A stretch of DNA of 56,222 nt from assembly GCA_013335935.1 (NCBI GenBank), contig JAAXUP010000007.1, forward strand, positions 1 to 56,222, written 5' to 3'. A model generated the notes under the pieces. That model made no database searches. It was not told where the DNA came from and saw only the letters and a list, made by a program, of their open reading frames with translations. This DNA comes from Eubacteriaceae bacterium (GTDB taxonomy: Bacteria > Bacillota > Clostridia > Eubacteriales > Alkalibacteraceae). Position 1 is the first letter of the stretch, and each line of letters begins with the position of its first letter. The translations under genes were made by a program, and so were the position numbers. Positions 42,184 to 51,609 of the stretch are shown here, piece after piece.

Positions 42184-43017
42184 TCACCTCACGTAGCTGT
42201 TTATCAAAAGCAATGCGGATACTCCCCAGCAATAGTAGGAAAAATAATAAAGTTTTCCATTTCTCAACAGTTTGGACAAAAGCTGAATGGCGAAAATCCC
42301 AAACAAAACAGCTGCTGTAAATGCAGTTCCAAGAGTGATGGCAGCAATCCCTGTTTCCTTCAGAGCCATGATGTCTGTTGATCTTACCAGTAAAGCGCCT
42401 AGAATAACTGGTACAGACATAAGAAAGGAAAATTCTGCGGCTTCTTCTTTTTTCAGACCGCTGATAAGACCTCCTGCAATAGCGGCACCTGTTCTTGAGA
42501 TTCCAGGTATTATTGCAACAGACTGGAGGAGTCCAATGATTAAACTATTTTTTAATGTAAGTTTTTCCATATGCATCTGATTTTTCTTCCCGATTTTCTC
42601 GCCTAACGCCAGTAGTATCCCAGTAAATATCAGGGTTATGGACACTACTTCTATTGATGAAAACAGCTCTTTAAACTTACTTTCAAAGAGCAGACTAATT
42701 AAAGCAAAAGGGATCGTCGAAATGATAATGAGAACAATGGTTTTCCGGTACTTGTTTTTATACACGTTAAGGGACCGGTAAGCGATAAAATCCCAGATCA
42801 TCAGAAAAAATTCTTTGATCATATTTAATATTGAACGACTGTATACAATGCAAATTGCAGCAAGGGTACCCAGGTGGAGAATACAGTTCAGCAGCAGATT
42901 CCCATCATCTAGCTTCATAAAATGTCGGGCGATGACTAGATGCCCTGAACTGCTCACCGGCAAAATTTCTGTGAGCCCCTGAAGTATTCCTAAAAATGTT
43001 GCATCTACTATGTTCAT
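42184..43017 (-). CDS. uppP: Undecaprenyl-diphosphatase UppP (BacA)
   Basis: A 277-residue polytopic membrane enzyme recycling undecaprenyl diphosphate for cell-wall synthesis. The N-terminal motif LQGLTEILPVSSSGHLVIAR contains the catalytic Glu and Ser/His residues, and the second inverted-repeat motif SVAIIPGISRTGAAIAGGL is present. The ATG at 43017 is three codons inside the open frame and fits the family start better. It precedes ftsK by 51 bp. Confidence 0.94.
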   Translation of the reverse strand: MNIVDATFLGILQGLTEILPVSSSGHLVIARHFMKLDDGNLLLNCILHLGTLAAICIVYSRSILNMIKEFFLMIWDFIAYRSLNVYKNKYRKTIVLIIISTIPFALISLLFESKFKELFSSIEVVSITLIFTGILLALGEKIGKKNQMHMEKLTLKNSLIIGLLQSVAIIPGISRTGAAIAGGLISGLKKEEAAEFSFLMSVPVILGALLVRSTDIMALKETGIAAITLGTAFTAAVLFGIFAIQLLSKLLRNGKLYYFSYYCWGVSALLLINSYVR

Positions 43018-43093
43018 GACGATCACACCCGATATCCATTAATTTTTGCACAAAGAATATTATATCACAGGTTGATAGATAATAGAACGACCC

Positions 43094-44278
43094 TTAGATA
43101 TCTATGCTTTTGAATCTGGCATGGAGCATATTGATCGCTTCATCCGCGACCGCCGTCTTCACCAGAAGAGATATGGTCATATGGGAGTCTGAAGTCTGAA
43201 GCACCTCGATTTTTCCTTTCAAGGAGGAAATCACCGATGCCATTACTCCAGGCACACCTCTGATCTTATTCCCGATCAAGGTGATCTTGGTGCATTCATC
43301 TTCAATATGATAGTCTATGCCGTTTTCCAGAAGCAGATGTTCAAGATTGTCATAGCTTGTGTTGTTAATAATAAATACGGCATGATCGGTAAAAATATTG
43401 ATCATATCGATACTGATATCCTTACAGGCGATTTTGTCGAAGATATCGTCACTTATTTTATTCATATTGATCTTGATTTGGATCTTTCCATGCTCATGGG
43501 CGATAGCAGTGATCATGTCATCATTCACAACTTTTCCTCCACTGATCAACGTGCCTTTGCCAGTGCTGTATTTTCTGGCATTCAGCACCTTAATAGTCAA
43601 ATTATTATTCATAGCGTATTCTACAGCTCTCGGATGGATCACTTTTCCCCCGTATTCTGCCAGTTGGAAAACTTCATCGTAATTAATGGTATTAATGAGT
43701 TTTGCATCCTTAACGATCTTTGGATCTGCACTCATGACGCCATCCACATCTGTGAATATTTCCACCCACCGGGCTTTGAGGGCTGCGCCAATAGCAACCG
43801 CACTAACATCACTTCCACCTCTTCCAAGGGTCGTAACATCTCCCTGAGCTGTTATTCCCTGAAATCCCGTTATTACAGGGATAAACCCATCTTCTAAAAG
43901 CGAGAGCACCTTATGGGGATTTATTTCAATGATCCTGCTGTTTCCGAATGTGTCATCGGTCAGTATCCCAGCCTGGCCGCCTGAGAGTGCGATGGCCTTT
44001 ACTCCCTTTTCTCTAAGATGAGATGCCACCACAGCTGCCGAGATGATTTCACCGCAAGAAATCAGCATATCCATCTCCCGTGTATATCCCTTTCTGTCAT
44101 TGATAAGATGAAGAAGGGAGTCGGTGGCATAAGGATCGCCTTTTCTTCCCATTGCCGATACTACAATAACTGGTTTATCGCCACTCTCTTTTACTTTAAC
44201 CAGATTTTCATAGATGATATCCCGGAGTTCAGAAGTGTTGACTGATGTTCCGCCGTATTTTTGTACAATGATTTCCAT
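43094..44278 (-). CDS. Aspartate kinase
   Basis: Monofunctional aspartokinase of 394 residues, the first step of lysine, methionine and threonine synthesis. It has the kinase motifs VQKYGGTSV, SCGEIISAAV, GRGGSDVSAVAIGAAL and FTDVDGV, and two C-terminal ACT domains that normally bind a feedback inhibitor. The start at 44278 has AAGGAGG upstream; the frame opens 20 codons earlier within dut. It follows dut by 13 bp. The inhibitor (lysine or threonine) cannot be deduced here. Confidence 0.93.
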   Translation of the reverse strand: MEIIVQKYGGTSVNTSELRDIIYENLVKVKESGDKPVIVVSAMGRKGDPYATDSLLHLINDRKGYTREMDMLISCGEIISAAVVASHLREKGVKAIALSGGQAGILTDDTFGNSRIIEINPHKVLSLLEDGFIPVITGFQGITAQGDVTTLGRGGSDVSAVAIGAALKARWVEIFTDVDGVMSADPKIVKDAKLINTINYDEVFQLAEYGGKVIHPRAVEYAMNNNLTIKVLNARKYSTGKGTLISGGKVVNDDMITAIAHEHGKIQIKINMNKISDDIFDKIACKDISIDMINIFTDHAVFIINNTSYDNLEHLLLENGIDYHIEDECTKITLIGNKIRGVPGVMASVISSLKGKIEVLQTSDSHMTISLLVKTAVADEAINMLHARFKSIDI

Positions 44279-44291
44279 AACATCCGCCTCC

Positions 44292-44732
44292 TTACTTTCC
44301 CGAATGACCAAACCCACCATGGCTGCGGTCCGTTTCATCCAAAATTTCTACTTCATCAAGATTTGCGTGAACATATTTATTTATCACCATCTGGCAAATA
44401 CGCTCACCGGGTTTTATTTTATAGGGCTGGCCTCCAAGATTGATCAGAGGAACTTTAATTTCACCACGGTAATCTGAGTCAATGGTACCTATTCCATTAA
44501 CCATGGTAAGACCGTATTTAGAGGACAGACCACTTCGCGCCCTTATCTGAGCTTCATATCCCACAGGAAGAGAAATATATAGTCCTGTTGGGATCATTTT
44601 GATTTCCATTGGATCAAGCTGCTCATCATCCTTCAGATCCGCGCAAAGATCCATCCCTGCAGAGCCTTCTGTCATATATCGAGGCATTGGATTTCCTGAT
44701 TTGTTAATGATTTTAATTTTGCAAAATTCCAT
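44292..44732 (-). CDS. dut: dUTP diphosphatase
   Basis: Trimeric dUTPase of 146 residues that keeps uracil out of DNA by hydrolysing dUTP to dUMP. The five motifs are present: AGMDLCA, RSGLSSKYG, GTIDSDYRGEI, GERICQMV and the C-terminal RSHGGFGHSGK arm. Length is standard. It is followed at 13 bp by the aspartokinase gene. Confidence 0.95.
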   Translation of the reverse strand: MEFCKIKIINKSGNPMPRYMTEGSAGMDLCADLKDDEQLDPMEIKMIPTGLYISLPVGYEAQIRARSGLSSKYGLTMVNGIGTIDSDYRGEIKVPLINLGGQPYKIKPGERICQMVINKYVHANLDEVEILDETDRSHGGFGHSGK

Positions 44733-44800
44733 AAAATACTCCCTTCAAATGTCATATAGTTAATTATATATAAATCGGTATGAATATTCAATGTAATCAA

Positions 44801-44840
44801 AGTAGCATCCTAGCAAGCTAAGACGAAATTTCCTGCTCTA
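44801..44840. repeat. Dispersed repeat, copy 3 (degenerate)
   Basis: The loop AGCAAGCTA and the right arm ATTTCCTG are kept, but the left arm has decayed. It lies between pnp and dut. Confidence 0.55.
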
Positions 44841-44846
44841 TAAAGA

Positions 44847-44880
44847 AAAATAACATAAACCGTGAGGCTTATGTTATTTT
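44847..44880 (-). terminator. Terminator after pnp
   Basis: AAATAACATAA paired with TTATGTTATTT around a short loop, followed on the minus strand by TTTTTC. Confidence 0.85.
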
Positions 44881-44887
44881 TGATTTT

Positions 44888-46990
44888 TTATTTTTCTATA
44901 TCGTGACCAGGTTTAGGAAGACATGCTTTTCTAGAAAGGTTGATTCTTCCCTGTTTGTCCACTTCCATTACCTTAACCGTGATCTCGTCACCGATATTCA
45001 CGACATCTTCAACTTTATCAACTCTGTCATTGGAAAGCTTAGAAATGTGAACCATTCCGTCTTTCCCTCCCGGAAGCTCTACAAAGGCTCCGAAGTTCAT
45101 GATCCTTACGACCTTGCCGGTGAATACTTCGCCAACTTCGATTTCCTTCACAATGCCTTCGATGATTTTTCTTGCTTTTTCAGCTGCTGGTAGGTCAGGC
45201 GATGCGATAAATACTTTTCCGTCATCAGAGATATCGATTTTAACTCCTGTATCGTCGATGATCTTGTTGATTACCTTGCCCCCTGCGCCGATAACTTCCC
45301 TGATTTTGTCAGGATGAATCTGCAAAGTGATGATTCTTGGTGCGTAAGGTGACAGATCTTCCCTTGGGGTGCTGATAACTTCATTCATTTTATCAAGGAT
45401 ATATAATCTGCCTACTCTTGCTTTTTCAAGAGCGTCACTTAGTATCTCTTCACCGATTCCATGGATTTTGATGTCCATCTGGATAGCCGTGATACCTTTT
45501 TGTGTTCCTGCAACCTTAAAGTCCATGTCTCCAAGGAAATCTTCCATTCCCTGAATATCAGAAAGCACTGCAACGTCTGTATCTTCCTTGATCAGTCCCA
45601 TGGCGATACCAGCCACTGGCGCTTTTAGGGGCACACCGGCATCTAAGAGTGCCAAGGTACTGCCGCAAACGCTTGCCTGGGAAGTGGATCCGTTAGAGCT
45701 TATTACTTCAGATACGATCCTTATGGTATATGGGAATTCATCTTCTGAAGGAATCATTGGTTCCAACGCTCTTTCTGCAAGTGCGCCATGTCCGATTTCT
45801 CTTCTTCCAGGACCTCTCATCGGTCTTGTTTCTCCTACGGAATATGCAGGAAAATTGTAATGATGCATGTATCTTTTGCTTTCTTCCTCATCTGTGAGGC
45901 CGTCGATCCTCTGAACGTCGCCCATGGCTCCTAACGTAAGGGCGGAAAGAACCTGGGTCTGTCCCCTGGTAAAGAGTCCTGTTCCATGTACTCTGTCAAG
46001 AATTCCGACTCTGCAAGTGATTGGTCGTATTTCATCAAGTTTCCTGTTGTCCGGTCTGATACCTTCTTTGACAATCATTCTTCTTACTTGTTCTTTGACT
46101 AATTTATAAGTGACTTCCTTAATGTCTTTGACATTCTCAGGATATTTTTCAATGAACATTTCTTCGACCATTTTGTTTACTTCGTCGATTTTTTCTGTTC
46201 TTAGAAGCTTATCTTCTGTTTTTATGGCCTCGACGAATTTGTCTGTTGAAAAGTTTCTGATTTCCGCTTCGATTTCTGCTGCAGGTTTGAATAATGGAAC
46301 TTCCATTTTAGCTTTTCCGATTTCCGCAACGATCATTTCCTGAAATTCAACAACTTTTTTGATTTCCTCATGTGCAAACATGATTCCTTTTAGCATGACT
46401 TCTTCTGTAACTTCAGTGCTTCCGGCTTCTACCATCATGATCGCATCCTTTGTTCCTGAAACGATAAGATGAAGAGAGCTTTTTTCCCTTTGTTCAGAGG
46501 TAGGATTGACAATGAATTCATCATCTACCAGTCCGATGAGAACGGAACCGGTTGGTCCCTGGAATGGAATATCTGAAATCGCCAGAGCAACTGATGAACC
46601 CACCATGGCAACAATTTCAGGAACATTATCCTGTTCCACCGACATAACAGTAGCAACTACCTGAACATCATTTCTAAATCCTTTTGGGAACAAAGGTCTT
46701 AGTGGTCTGTCCATAAGTCTGCATGAAAGTATTGCTTTTTCCGATGGTCTGCCTTCTCTTTTTATAAATCCACCTGGAATTTTACCAACAGAGTATCGTC
46801 TTTCCTCATAATCACAGCTTAGAGGGAAAAAATCGATTCCTTCTCTCGGAGCTTTTGATGCGCATGCAGTAACCAGAATATTTGTTTGTCCATATCTTAA
46901 AAATGCAGACCCGTTTGTCAACTGAGCCAATTCTCCAGTTTCTACGATTAATTCTCTGCCGCCAAAATCCATTTTAAAAGTTTTTTGCAT
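44888..46990 (-). CDS. pnp: Polyribonucleotide nucleotidyltransferase (PNPase)
   Basis: 3'-5' phosphorolytic exoribonuclease of 700 residues, trimeric, for mRNA decay. Two RNase PH domains are seen, the first with [24 protein letters not shown], the second with [24 protein letters not shown] and [16 protein letters not shown] domain ([14 protein letters not shown]) and an S1 domain ([21 protein letters not shown]) follow. The length is standard. It lies downstream of rpsO as in most bacteria; the 190-bp gap contains a dispersed repeat. Confidence 0.97.
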   Translation of the reverse strand: MQKTFKMDFGGRELIVETGELAQLTNGSAFLRYGQTNILVTACASKAPREGIDFFPLSCDYEERRYSVGKIPGGFIKREGRPSEKAILSCRLMDRPLRPLFPKGFRNDVQVVATVMSVEQDNVPEIVAMVGSSVALAISDIPFQGPTGSVLIGLVDDEFIVNPTSEQREKSSLHLIVSGTKDAIMMVEAGSTEVTEEVMLKGIMFAHEEIKKVVEFQEMIVAEIGKAKMEVPLFKPAAEIEAEIRNFSTDKFVEAIKTEDKLLRTEKIDEVNKMVEEMFIEKYPENVKDIKEVTYKLVKEQVRRMIVKEGIRPDNRKLDEIRPITCRVGILDRVHGTGLFTRGQTQVLSALTLGAMGDVQRIDGLTDEEESKRYMHHYNFPAYSVGETRPMRGPGRREIGHGALAERALEPMIPSEDEFPYTIRIVSEVISSNGSTSQASVCGSTLALLDAGVPLKAPVAGIAMGLIKEDTDVAVLSDIQGMEDFLGDMDFKVAGTQKGITAIQMDIKIHGIGEEILSDALEKARVGRLYILDKMNEVISTPREDLSPYAPRIITLQIHPDKIREVIGAGGKVINKIIDDTGVKIDISDDGKVFIASPDLPAAEKARKIIEGIVKEIEVGEVFTGKVVRIMNFGAFVELPGGKDGMVHISKLSNDRVDKVEDVVNIGDEITVKVMEVDKQGRINLSRKACLPKPGHDIEK

Positions 46991-47023
46991 ATTATTCCTC
47001 CTTTTTCAAATTTGTTTTAGACA

Positions 47024-47096
47024 AGGAAAGTTTGGACCTTAGCAAGCTAGTCGAACTTTCCCTGGATACTTGAATAACACGTCGCAGACGCTATTC
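47024..47096. repeat. Dispersed two-hairpin repeat, copy 4 (pnp leader)
   Basis: A module-1 hairpin (GGAAAGTT 47025-47032 with AACTTTCC 47054-47061, loop AGCAAGCTAGTCG) is followed by a module-2 hairpin (47072-47096). The module order is the reverse of copy 1. Confidence 0.85.
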
Positions 47097-47156
47097 TTGT
47101 AAAATAAAGATTAGCCCCACCAGACAGGTGGGTGAATTTCTTACGGATTAAATAAT

Positions 47157-47176
47157 AAGGCGGATAACTCCGCCTT
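47157..47176 (-). terminator. Hairpin after rpsO
   Basis: AAGGCGGA paired with TCCGCCTT across a 4-nt loop, directly after the rpsO stop. The minus-strand tract TATTATTTAAT is weak, so read-through into pnp is likely. Confidence 0.7.
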
Positions 47177-47180
47177 TTTA

Positions 47181-47450
47181 TTATTTTCTTAAATTCAGTT
47201 GTTCAATTATAGTTCTGTATCTGTTAACATCTTTTTTCTTAAGATAGTTTAACAGACCTCTTCTTTGTCCAACAAGCTTAAGCAATCCTCTTCTTGAGTG
47301 GTGATCTTTTTTGTGGACTTTAAAGTGCTCAGTAAGATCTGCGATTCTTTTTGAAAGAAGTGCAATTTGTACTTCTGTAGAACCTGTGTCTTTCTCGCTC
47401 TTTTTGAAACTTTCGATAATCTCTGCTTTTACTACTTTTTCTAAACCCAT
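47181..47450 (-). CDS. rpsO: 30S ribosomal protein S15
   Basis: An 89-residue primary rRNA-binding protein of the small subunit. It has the S15 signature from [15 protein letters not shown] through [18 protein letters not shown] to [14 protein letters not shown]. An AGGAGG site precedes the ATG. The leader from its promoter is about 80 nt and could carry an S15-binding autoregulatory structure, as is common; a CAGTTAACTG palindrome lies in it. Confidence 0.97.
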   Translation of the reverse strand: MGLEKVVKAEIIESFKKSEKDTGSTEVQIALLSKRIADLTEHFKVHKKDHHSRRGLLKLVGQRRGLLNYLKKKDVNRYRTIIEQLNLRK

Positions 47451-47539
47451 AATTACCTCCTAATTTTTTAAATCGCCATTATCACAGTTAACTGTCGGAG
47501 TGTCAGTAAACCGAGGTAAAGGTTATATTTAACGTATAA

Positions 47540-47567
47540 ATTATACCATACATCCGAGTAATTGCAA
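47540..47567 (-). promoter_or_regulatory. Promoter of rpsO-pnp
   Basis: Minus strand TTGCAA (47562-47567) and TATAAT (47540-47545), 16-bp spacer. Confidence 0.75.
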
Positions 47568-47573
47568 ATGCTT

Positions 47574-48329
47574 TTACCGATTTATTAAGTCCTTAATGAC
47601 TTCCCCGGCAATAATGAGCCCGGCTACAGATGGTACGAAGGAAATGCTTCCTGGTATCTGTTTTTTAGAGGTGCATTTTCTGGTGGTTCCGCTAGGACAG
47701 ACACAGCTTAACCTGCAGCTGGATTCTTCGCTTTCTACCGGCTTGATGGGCATTTCTTTCGAGTAAACAACCTTCAGCTCCTTGACCCCTCTGTTCCGAA
47801 GTTCTTTCCTCATTACCTTTGCCAGTGGGCAAACCGAGGTTTTATAAATATCGGCTACTTCAAATTTTGTGGGATCAAGCTTGTTTCCGGCACCCATGGC
47901 ACTGATGATGGGTATTCTCTTTTCGACCGCTCTAAGAACCAGATCGATTTTACCAGTGACTGTATCGATAGCATCGATGATATAGTCATAATCATCCCTG
48001 ATCATATCTTCTCCGGTTTCAGGAAGATAGAATTTTTGGATCGTTTCAACTTCCGCACTGGGGTTGATATCCATGATCCTGTCTTTCATTACCTGAACCT
48101 TGGGCTTCCCGATGGTTTTTCTGGTAGCGTGGAGCTGTCTGTTGAAATTTGTAAGACATATGCAGTCGTCGTCAATGAGAACAAATTTACCGATTCCTGA
48201 TCTCACCAAGCCTTCCACTGCGAAAGTTCCTACTCCGCCAATTCCAAATATGGCAACTTTGCTATTTTTAAGCTTCTCCAGGGCATCCTTCCCGATTATG
48301 AGCTCCGTTCTTGAAAATTCATGAAGCAT
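47574..48329 (-). CDS. tcdA: ThiF/TcdA-type E1-like tRNA t6A dehydratase
   Basis: A 251-residue adenylating enzyme that cyclises t6A37 of tRNA to ct6A in TcdA-type members. It has the nucleotide-binding GIGGVGTFAVEGLVRSG, the DDDCICLTNFNRQ loop with the catalytic Arg, DAIDTVTGKIDL and a cysteine-bearing C-terminal part. It carries no ThiS/MoaD partner nearby, which favours TcdA over ThiF/MoeB. It lies between ribF and rpsO on the same strand. Confidence 0.87.
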   Translation of the reverse strand: MLHEFSRTELIIGKDALEKLKNSKVAIFGIGGVGTFAVEGLVRSGIGKFVLIDDDCICLTNFNRQLHATRKTIGKPKVQVMKDRIMDINPSAEVETIQKFYLPETGEDMIRDDYDYIIDAIDTVTGKIDLVLRAVEKRIPIISAMGAGNKLDPTKFEVADIYKTSVCPLAKVMRKELRNRGVKELKVVYSKEMPIKPVESEESSCRLSCVCPSGTTRKCTSKKQIPGSISFVPSVAGLIIAGEVIKDLINR

Positions 48330-48390
48330 ACGTTTCTCCTCTTCCTATTTGATAAATCGATTTATATGGAAAGATTTACGAATTGTCGGT

Positions 48391-49317
48391 TTAATTGATA
48401 TATTTTTCTCTTATCTGTTGGATATCGTGCTGTATTTGTTTGATCAATTCATCTAAGCTGTTAAATTTCTTCTCTTTTCGAATTTTCCTGATGAAGGTCA
48501 AATCCACATATTCGCCATAGATATCATCATCAAAATCATAGATGTAGGTCTCTATGCTGAAAGGATGATTCTCAAAAGTCGGATTATAACCCACATTTGT
48601 CAATCCATGATAGCTTATTCCCCGAACATTGACACTGGTATAATAGACACCAGCGTCTGGAAGGATATGATCCTCATCCACGATCATATTCGCAGTGGGT
48701 ATGGCAAACTGTCTGCCAAGCCCTTTCCCTCTGACGACTTCTCCATTAACAGAGAACTTCCTGCCCAGATATTTTTCCACCTGGTCAACTTTCCCATTGA
48801 CGATCAGATTTCGTATCAGTGTGCTGCTAACGATCTGTCCATTGATTTCAATGGGACTTACGATGGTGACTTCATATCCATATTTTTTTCCAAGTTCTTT
48901 CAATAACTCCGCAGTTCCCTGTCCTTTGTGTCCGAAATTGTAATTGAAGCCGACGATCACACTTTTAACATTCAACCTTTTGATAAGGACTTCCTTTACA
49001 AATTCCTCAGGATCATAATTCATGATTTCTTCCGTGAATTCAATGAATACAAGTTTGTCTACGGACAGCTCTTCCAATACCTCTATTTTCTCATCATTTG
49101 AAGAAATCAGTTTAGGTGTGTATGTCGGGAATATCAAAGTCAATGGGTGCTGTCTGAAGGTCAGGATGCAGCTCTCAAAATTATTCGTTTCAGCTATTTC
49201 AAGCATTTTTTTTATCAAAGCCTGGTGTCCAAGATGCAGACCGTCAAAAAAACCTAAAGCTACCGCTGAAGGCGCCTTCTCGTTAAAATCCACATTTGAT
49301 AAGTCATATATCTCCAT
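48391..49317 (-). CDS. ribF: Bifunctional riboflavin kinase/FAD synthetase
   Basis: Makes FMN and FAD from riboflavin and ATP; 308 residues from the start at 49317. The N-terminal nucleotidyltransferase domain has ALGFFDGLHLGHQALI and SSTLIRNLI. The C-terminal kinase domain has GEVVRGKGLGRQFAIPTAN and NVGYNPTF. AAGGAGTG precedes the chosen ATG; the frame opens 9 codons earlier, near the truB stop. It follows truB, the usual order in Firmicutes. Confidence 0.95.
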   Translation of the reverse strand: MEIYDLSNVDFNEKAPSAVALGFFDGLHLGHQALIKKMLEIAETNNFESCILTFRQHPLTLIFPTYTPKLISSNDEKIEVLEELSVDKLVFIEFTEEIMNYDPEEFVKEVLIKRLNVKSVIVGFNYNFGHKGQGTAELLKELGKKYGYEVTIVSPIEINGQIVSSTLIRNLIVNGKVDQVEKYLGRKFSVNGEVVRGKGLGRQFAIPTANMIVDEDHILPDAGVYYTSVNVRGISYHGLTNVGYNPTFENHPFSIETYIYDFDDDIYGEYVDLTFIRKIRKEKKFNSLDELIKQIQHDIQQIREKYIN

Positions 49318-49354
49318 TTTCAGCACTCCTTGCCTCAGATTCATCTAAATTATT

Positions 49355-50260
49355 TCATGGATTTTTATTAAAAATGCATTGGGGTTTGATCAATTTGATC
49401 CCGTCATCTGTACTGATTCTGCCGATCCCCATAAATTCATCTCCAAAATAAAGTCTTACTTCTTCGTCATCCTGGAAATTTTCGATATTTTCCTCAAGAT
49501 TCTTATCAAGCAGGTAAGTTCCATTGATTAAATATTTTAACGATTCCGTTTTGATTTTTACAGGTTTCATAAACGTTACAGGGAAATCCGCAGGCAAAAG
49601 GATCTTTTCGATCTCGTCTGGGGTCATTTCCAAAAAATCATCCAAACATACGGCATTTTCCGTTGTGAAAGTTCCACTCCCGGTTCTTACAAGTGCGGTC
49701 ATATGAGCTCCGCATCCCAGCGTTTCTCCAATGTCATGAAATAGTGACCGTATATAGGTACCTTTTGAACAATTGACCTTAAGCTTTAGAAATGGAAGCT
49801 CGACTGAAATTATTTTGATATCATAGATGGTGATCCTTCTTGATTTAATTTCAACCTCTTTGCCGCTTCTGGCATATTCATAAAGCTTTTTGCCATTTAC
49901 CTTCAACGCAGAAAATATCGGCGGATATTGCTCGATCTCCCCGATAAATTTACTTACTGCGCTGATTATATCCTCTTCAAAGGCTTCCACCATTCTGTTG
50001 GAGGTAATGGCTCCCGTGGAATCATAAGTATCGGTGCTCACTCCCAGCTTAAGTTCCCCGATATATTCCTTGTCCTTTTCGATCATGTACTGGGAAACTT
50101 TGGTGGCATAACCAATGCATACAGGCAAAACGCCTTCAGCCATGGGATCAAGCGTACCTGTATGCCCCACTTTTTTCGTTTTAAGATGTCTTCTCACTTT
50201 GGCAACAATATCATGGGAAGTACAACCTGTCGGTTTATAAATATTTAGTATTCCGTCCAT
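49355..50260 (-). CDS. truB: tRNA pseudouridine(55) synthase TruB
   Basis: A 301-residue enzyme forming pseudouridine 55 in the T-loop of tRNAs. It has YKPTGCTSHDIVAKVRR, the catalytic motif KVGHTGTLDPMAEGVLPVCIG with the Asp nucleophile, and a C-terminal PUA-like tail ending in QCIFNKNP. Gene order rbfA-nrnA-truB-ribF is kept. It starts 10 bp after nrnA. Confidence 0.95.
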   Translation of the reverse strand: MDGILNIYKPTGCTSHDIVAKVRRHLKTKKVGHTGTLDPMAEGVLPVCIGYATKVSQYMIEKDKEYIGELKLGVSTDTYDSTGAITSNRMVEAFEEDIISAVSKFIGEIEQYPPIFSALKVNGKKLYEYARSGKEVEIKSRRITIYDIKIISVELPFLKLKVNCSKGTYIRSLFHDIGETLGCGAHMTALVRTGSGTFTTENAVCLDDFLEMTPDEIEKILLPADFPVTFMKPVKIKTESLKYLINGTYLLDKNLEENIENFQDDEEVRLYFGDEFMGIGRISTDDGIKLIKPQCIFNKNP

Positions 50261-50270
50261 TCATTTCCCC

Positions 50271-51221
50271 TTATATCTCGATATGCTCTTCCAATTCTTT
50301 AAGCATTACATCAACTTCTTTTCCTTTTATGGTACAGCCGGCAGCCTTGCTGTGCCCGCCGCCGCCGTATTTTACAGCCAGAGCGCTCACATCAAAATCG
50401 CCATTTGACCGGAAGGAAAGTTTATAGGTTTCATGACCGGTTTCCCTGATCAACACAGCAACCTCAACACCGGAAATATCTCGGGCATAGTTGATGATGC
50501 CTTCCATTTCGGTATCTTCACCAAACTTGTTCAGTTCTTCAGAAGAAAGAAAAATAATTGCTACCTTGCCGTTTCTTACCGTATAAAGCTTATTAAGGGC
50601 TACTCCCAGAAGCTTTGTTCTGGAGTAAGAGATTTCGTCAAAAAGCTTTCTATTGATATCCCAATAATGATTGGGGATCTTATATAGTTTCCCTGCAATC
50701 TCATGTGTCTTGTAAGTCACATTGCTGTATTTAAAATTACCGGTATCCGTGACGATTGCCGTATAGATAGCAATGGCCATTTCACTGTCTACAGGAGTCT
50801 TAAAGTACTCCAGGAGTTCATAAATGATTTCACTGGTTGCACTGGCATTCACATCAATATAATTCAAATGACCATAACCTGCGTTGCTGATGTGATGGTC
50901 TATATTGATGGTATATTTACATTTTTCCAGCAAAGACGGATCATAAAGGTGGTCAATATCCGAAGTGTCTACAAAAAAGCCTACATCAAATGTCTTGTTT
51001 TTGTAGGATGCGTTGACTTCACAAAGTTCATTGATGAAATTAAACTTCAAAGGACCTGGATGTTCAAATGCATAATAAACGGTTTTATTCATTTTTTTAA
51101 GCGCGAGTCCTAAGGCGATGCTGGAACCGATCGCATCGCCGTCAGGTGATTTATGTGTGCTTATGAGAAAAGTTTCATTTTCTTTTACCGCATCAAGAAT
51201 TTTACTCGCTATCATTTTCAC
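50271..51221 (-). CDS. nrnA: DHH-family nanoRNase/pAp phosphatase NrnA
   Basis: A 316-residue bifunctional oligoribonuclease and 3'-phosphoadenosine 5'-phosphate phosphatase in Firmicutes lacking Orn. It has the DHH motifs THKSPDGDAIGSS, FVDTSD, DHHISN and TDTGNFKYSN, and the DHHA1 motif GGGGHSKAAGC. The start overlaps the rbfA end by 20 bp; an ATG two codons in (51215) is equally possible. Confidence 0.94.
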   Translation of the reverse strand: MKMIASKILDAVKENETFLISTHKSPDGDAIGSSIALGLALKKMNKTVYYAFEHPGPLKFNFINELCEVNASYKNKTFDVGFFVDTSDIDHLYDPSLLEKCKYTINIDHHISNAGYGHLNYIDVNASATSEIIYELLEYFKTPVDSEMAIAIYTAIVTDTGNFKYSNVTYKTHEIAGKLYKIPNHYWDINRKLFDEISYSRTKLLGVALNKLYTVRNGKVAIIFLSSEELNKFGEDTEMEGIINYARDISGVEVAVLIRETGHETYKLSFRSNGDFDVSALAVKYGGGGHSKAAGCTIKGKEVDVMLKELEEHIEI

Positions 51222-51591
51222 TTACCTTTTCTGTTGTCTTTTCGTCTTTTTTGATTTTTCTAAGAACTTCATCAATATGAACTCCATATTCAATGGAATC
51301 ATCAAGAACAAAAAGTAGCTGAGGCGTATAATGTGTTTTAAGTTTCTGGCCGACATTCTTTCTCAGATAGCCTGAGGCCTTGGAAAGAATGTCGATAACC
51401 TGGTTTTGTTTCTCCTTGCTGTCGTATATGCTCATAAAAACCTTAGCATACCTTAAATCCCCTGTCGTATCCACTTTCAGGACACTTACCAGTTCAGATA
51501 TCCTGGGATCCTTAAGATCGAATCTGATCAGGTGACTTAGCTCCTGCTTAATGATTTCATTGATTTTACTTAATCTGTTTTTATTTGCCAC
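51202..51591 (-). CDS. rbfA: Ribosome-binding factor A
   Basis: A 129-residue KH-fold assembly factor for 16S rRNA 5'-end maturation in the 30S subunit. Family features include RLSKINEIIKQELSHLI, KDPRISELVSVLKVDTTGDLRYAKVFMSIY and the PQLLFVLDDSIEYG segment. The C-terminal tail is acidic and runs into nrnA. It lies 18 bp after infB. Confidence 0.95.
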   Translation of the reverse strand: MANKNRLSKINEIIKQELSHLIRFDLKDPRISELVSVLKVDTTGDLRYAKVFMSIYDSKEKQNQVIDILSKASGYLRKNVGQKLKTHYTPQLLFVLDDSIEYGVHIDEVLRKIKKDEKTTEKVSENDSE

Positions 51592-51609
51592 TGTTTACAC
51601 CCTCTGACT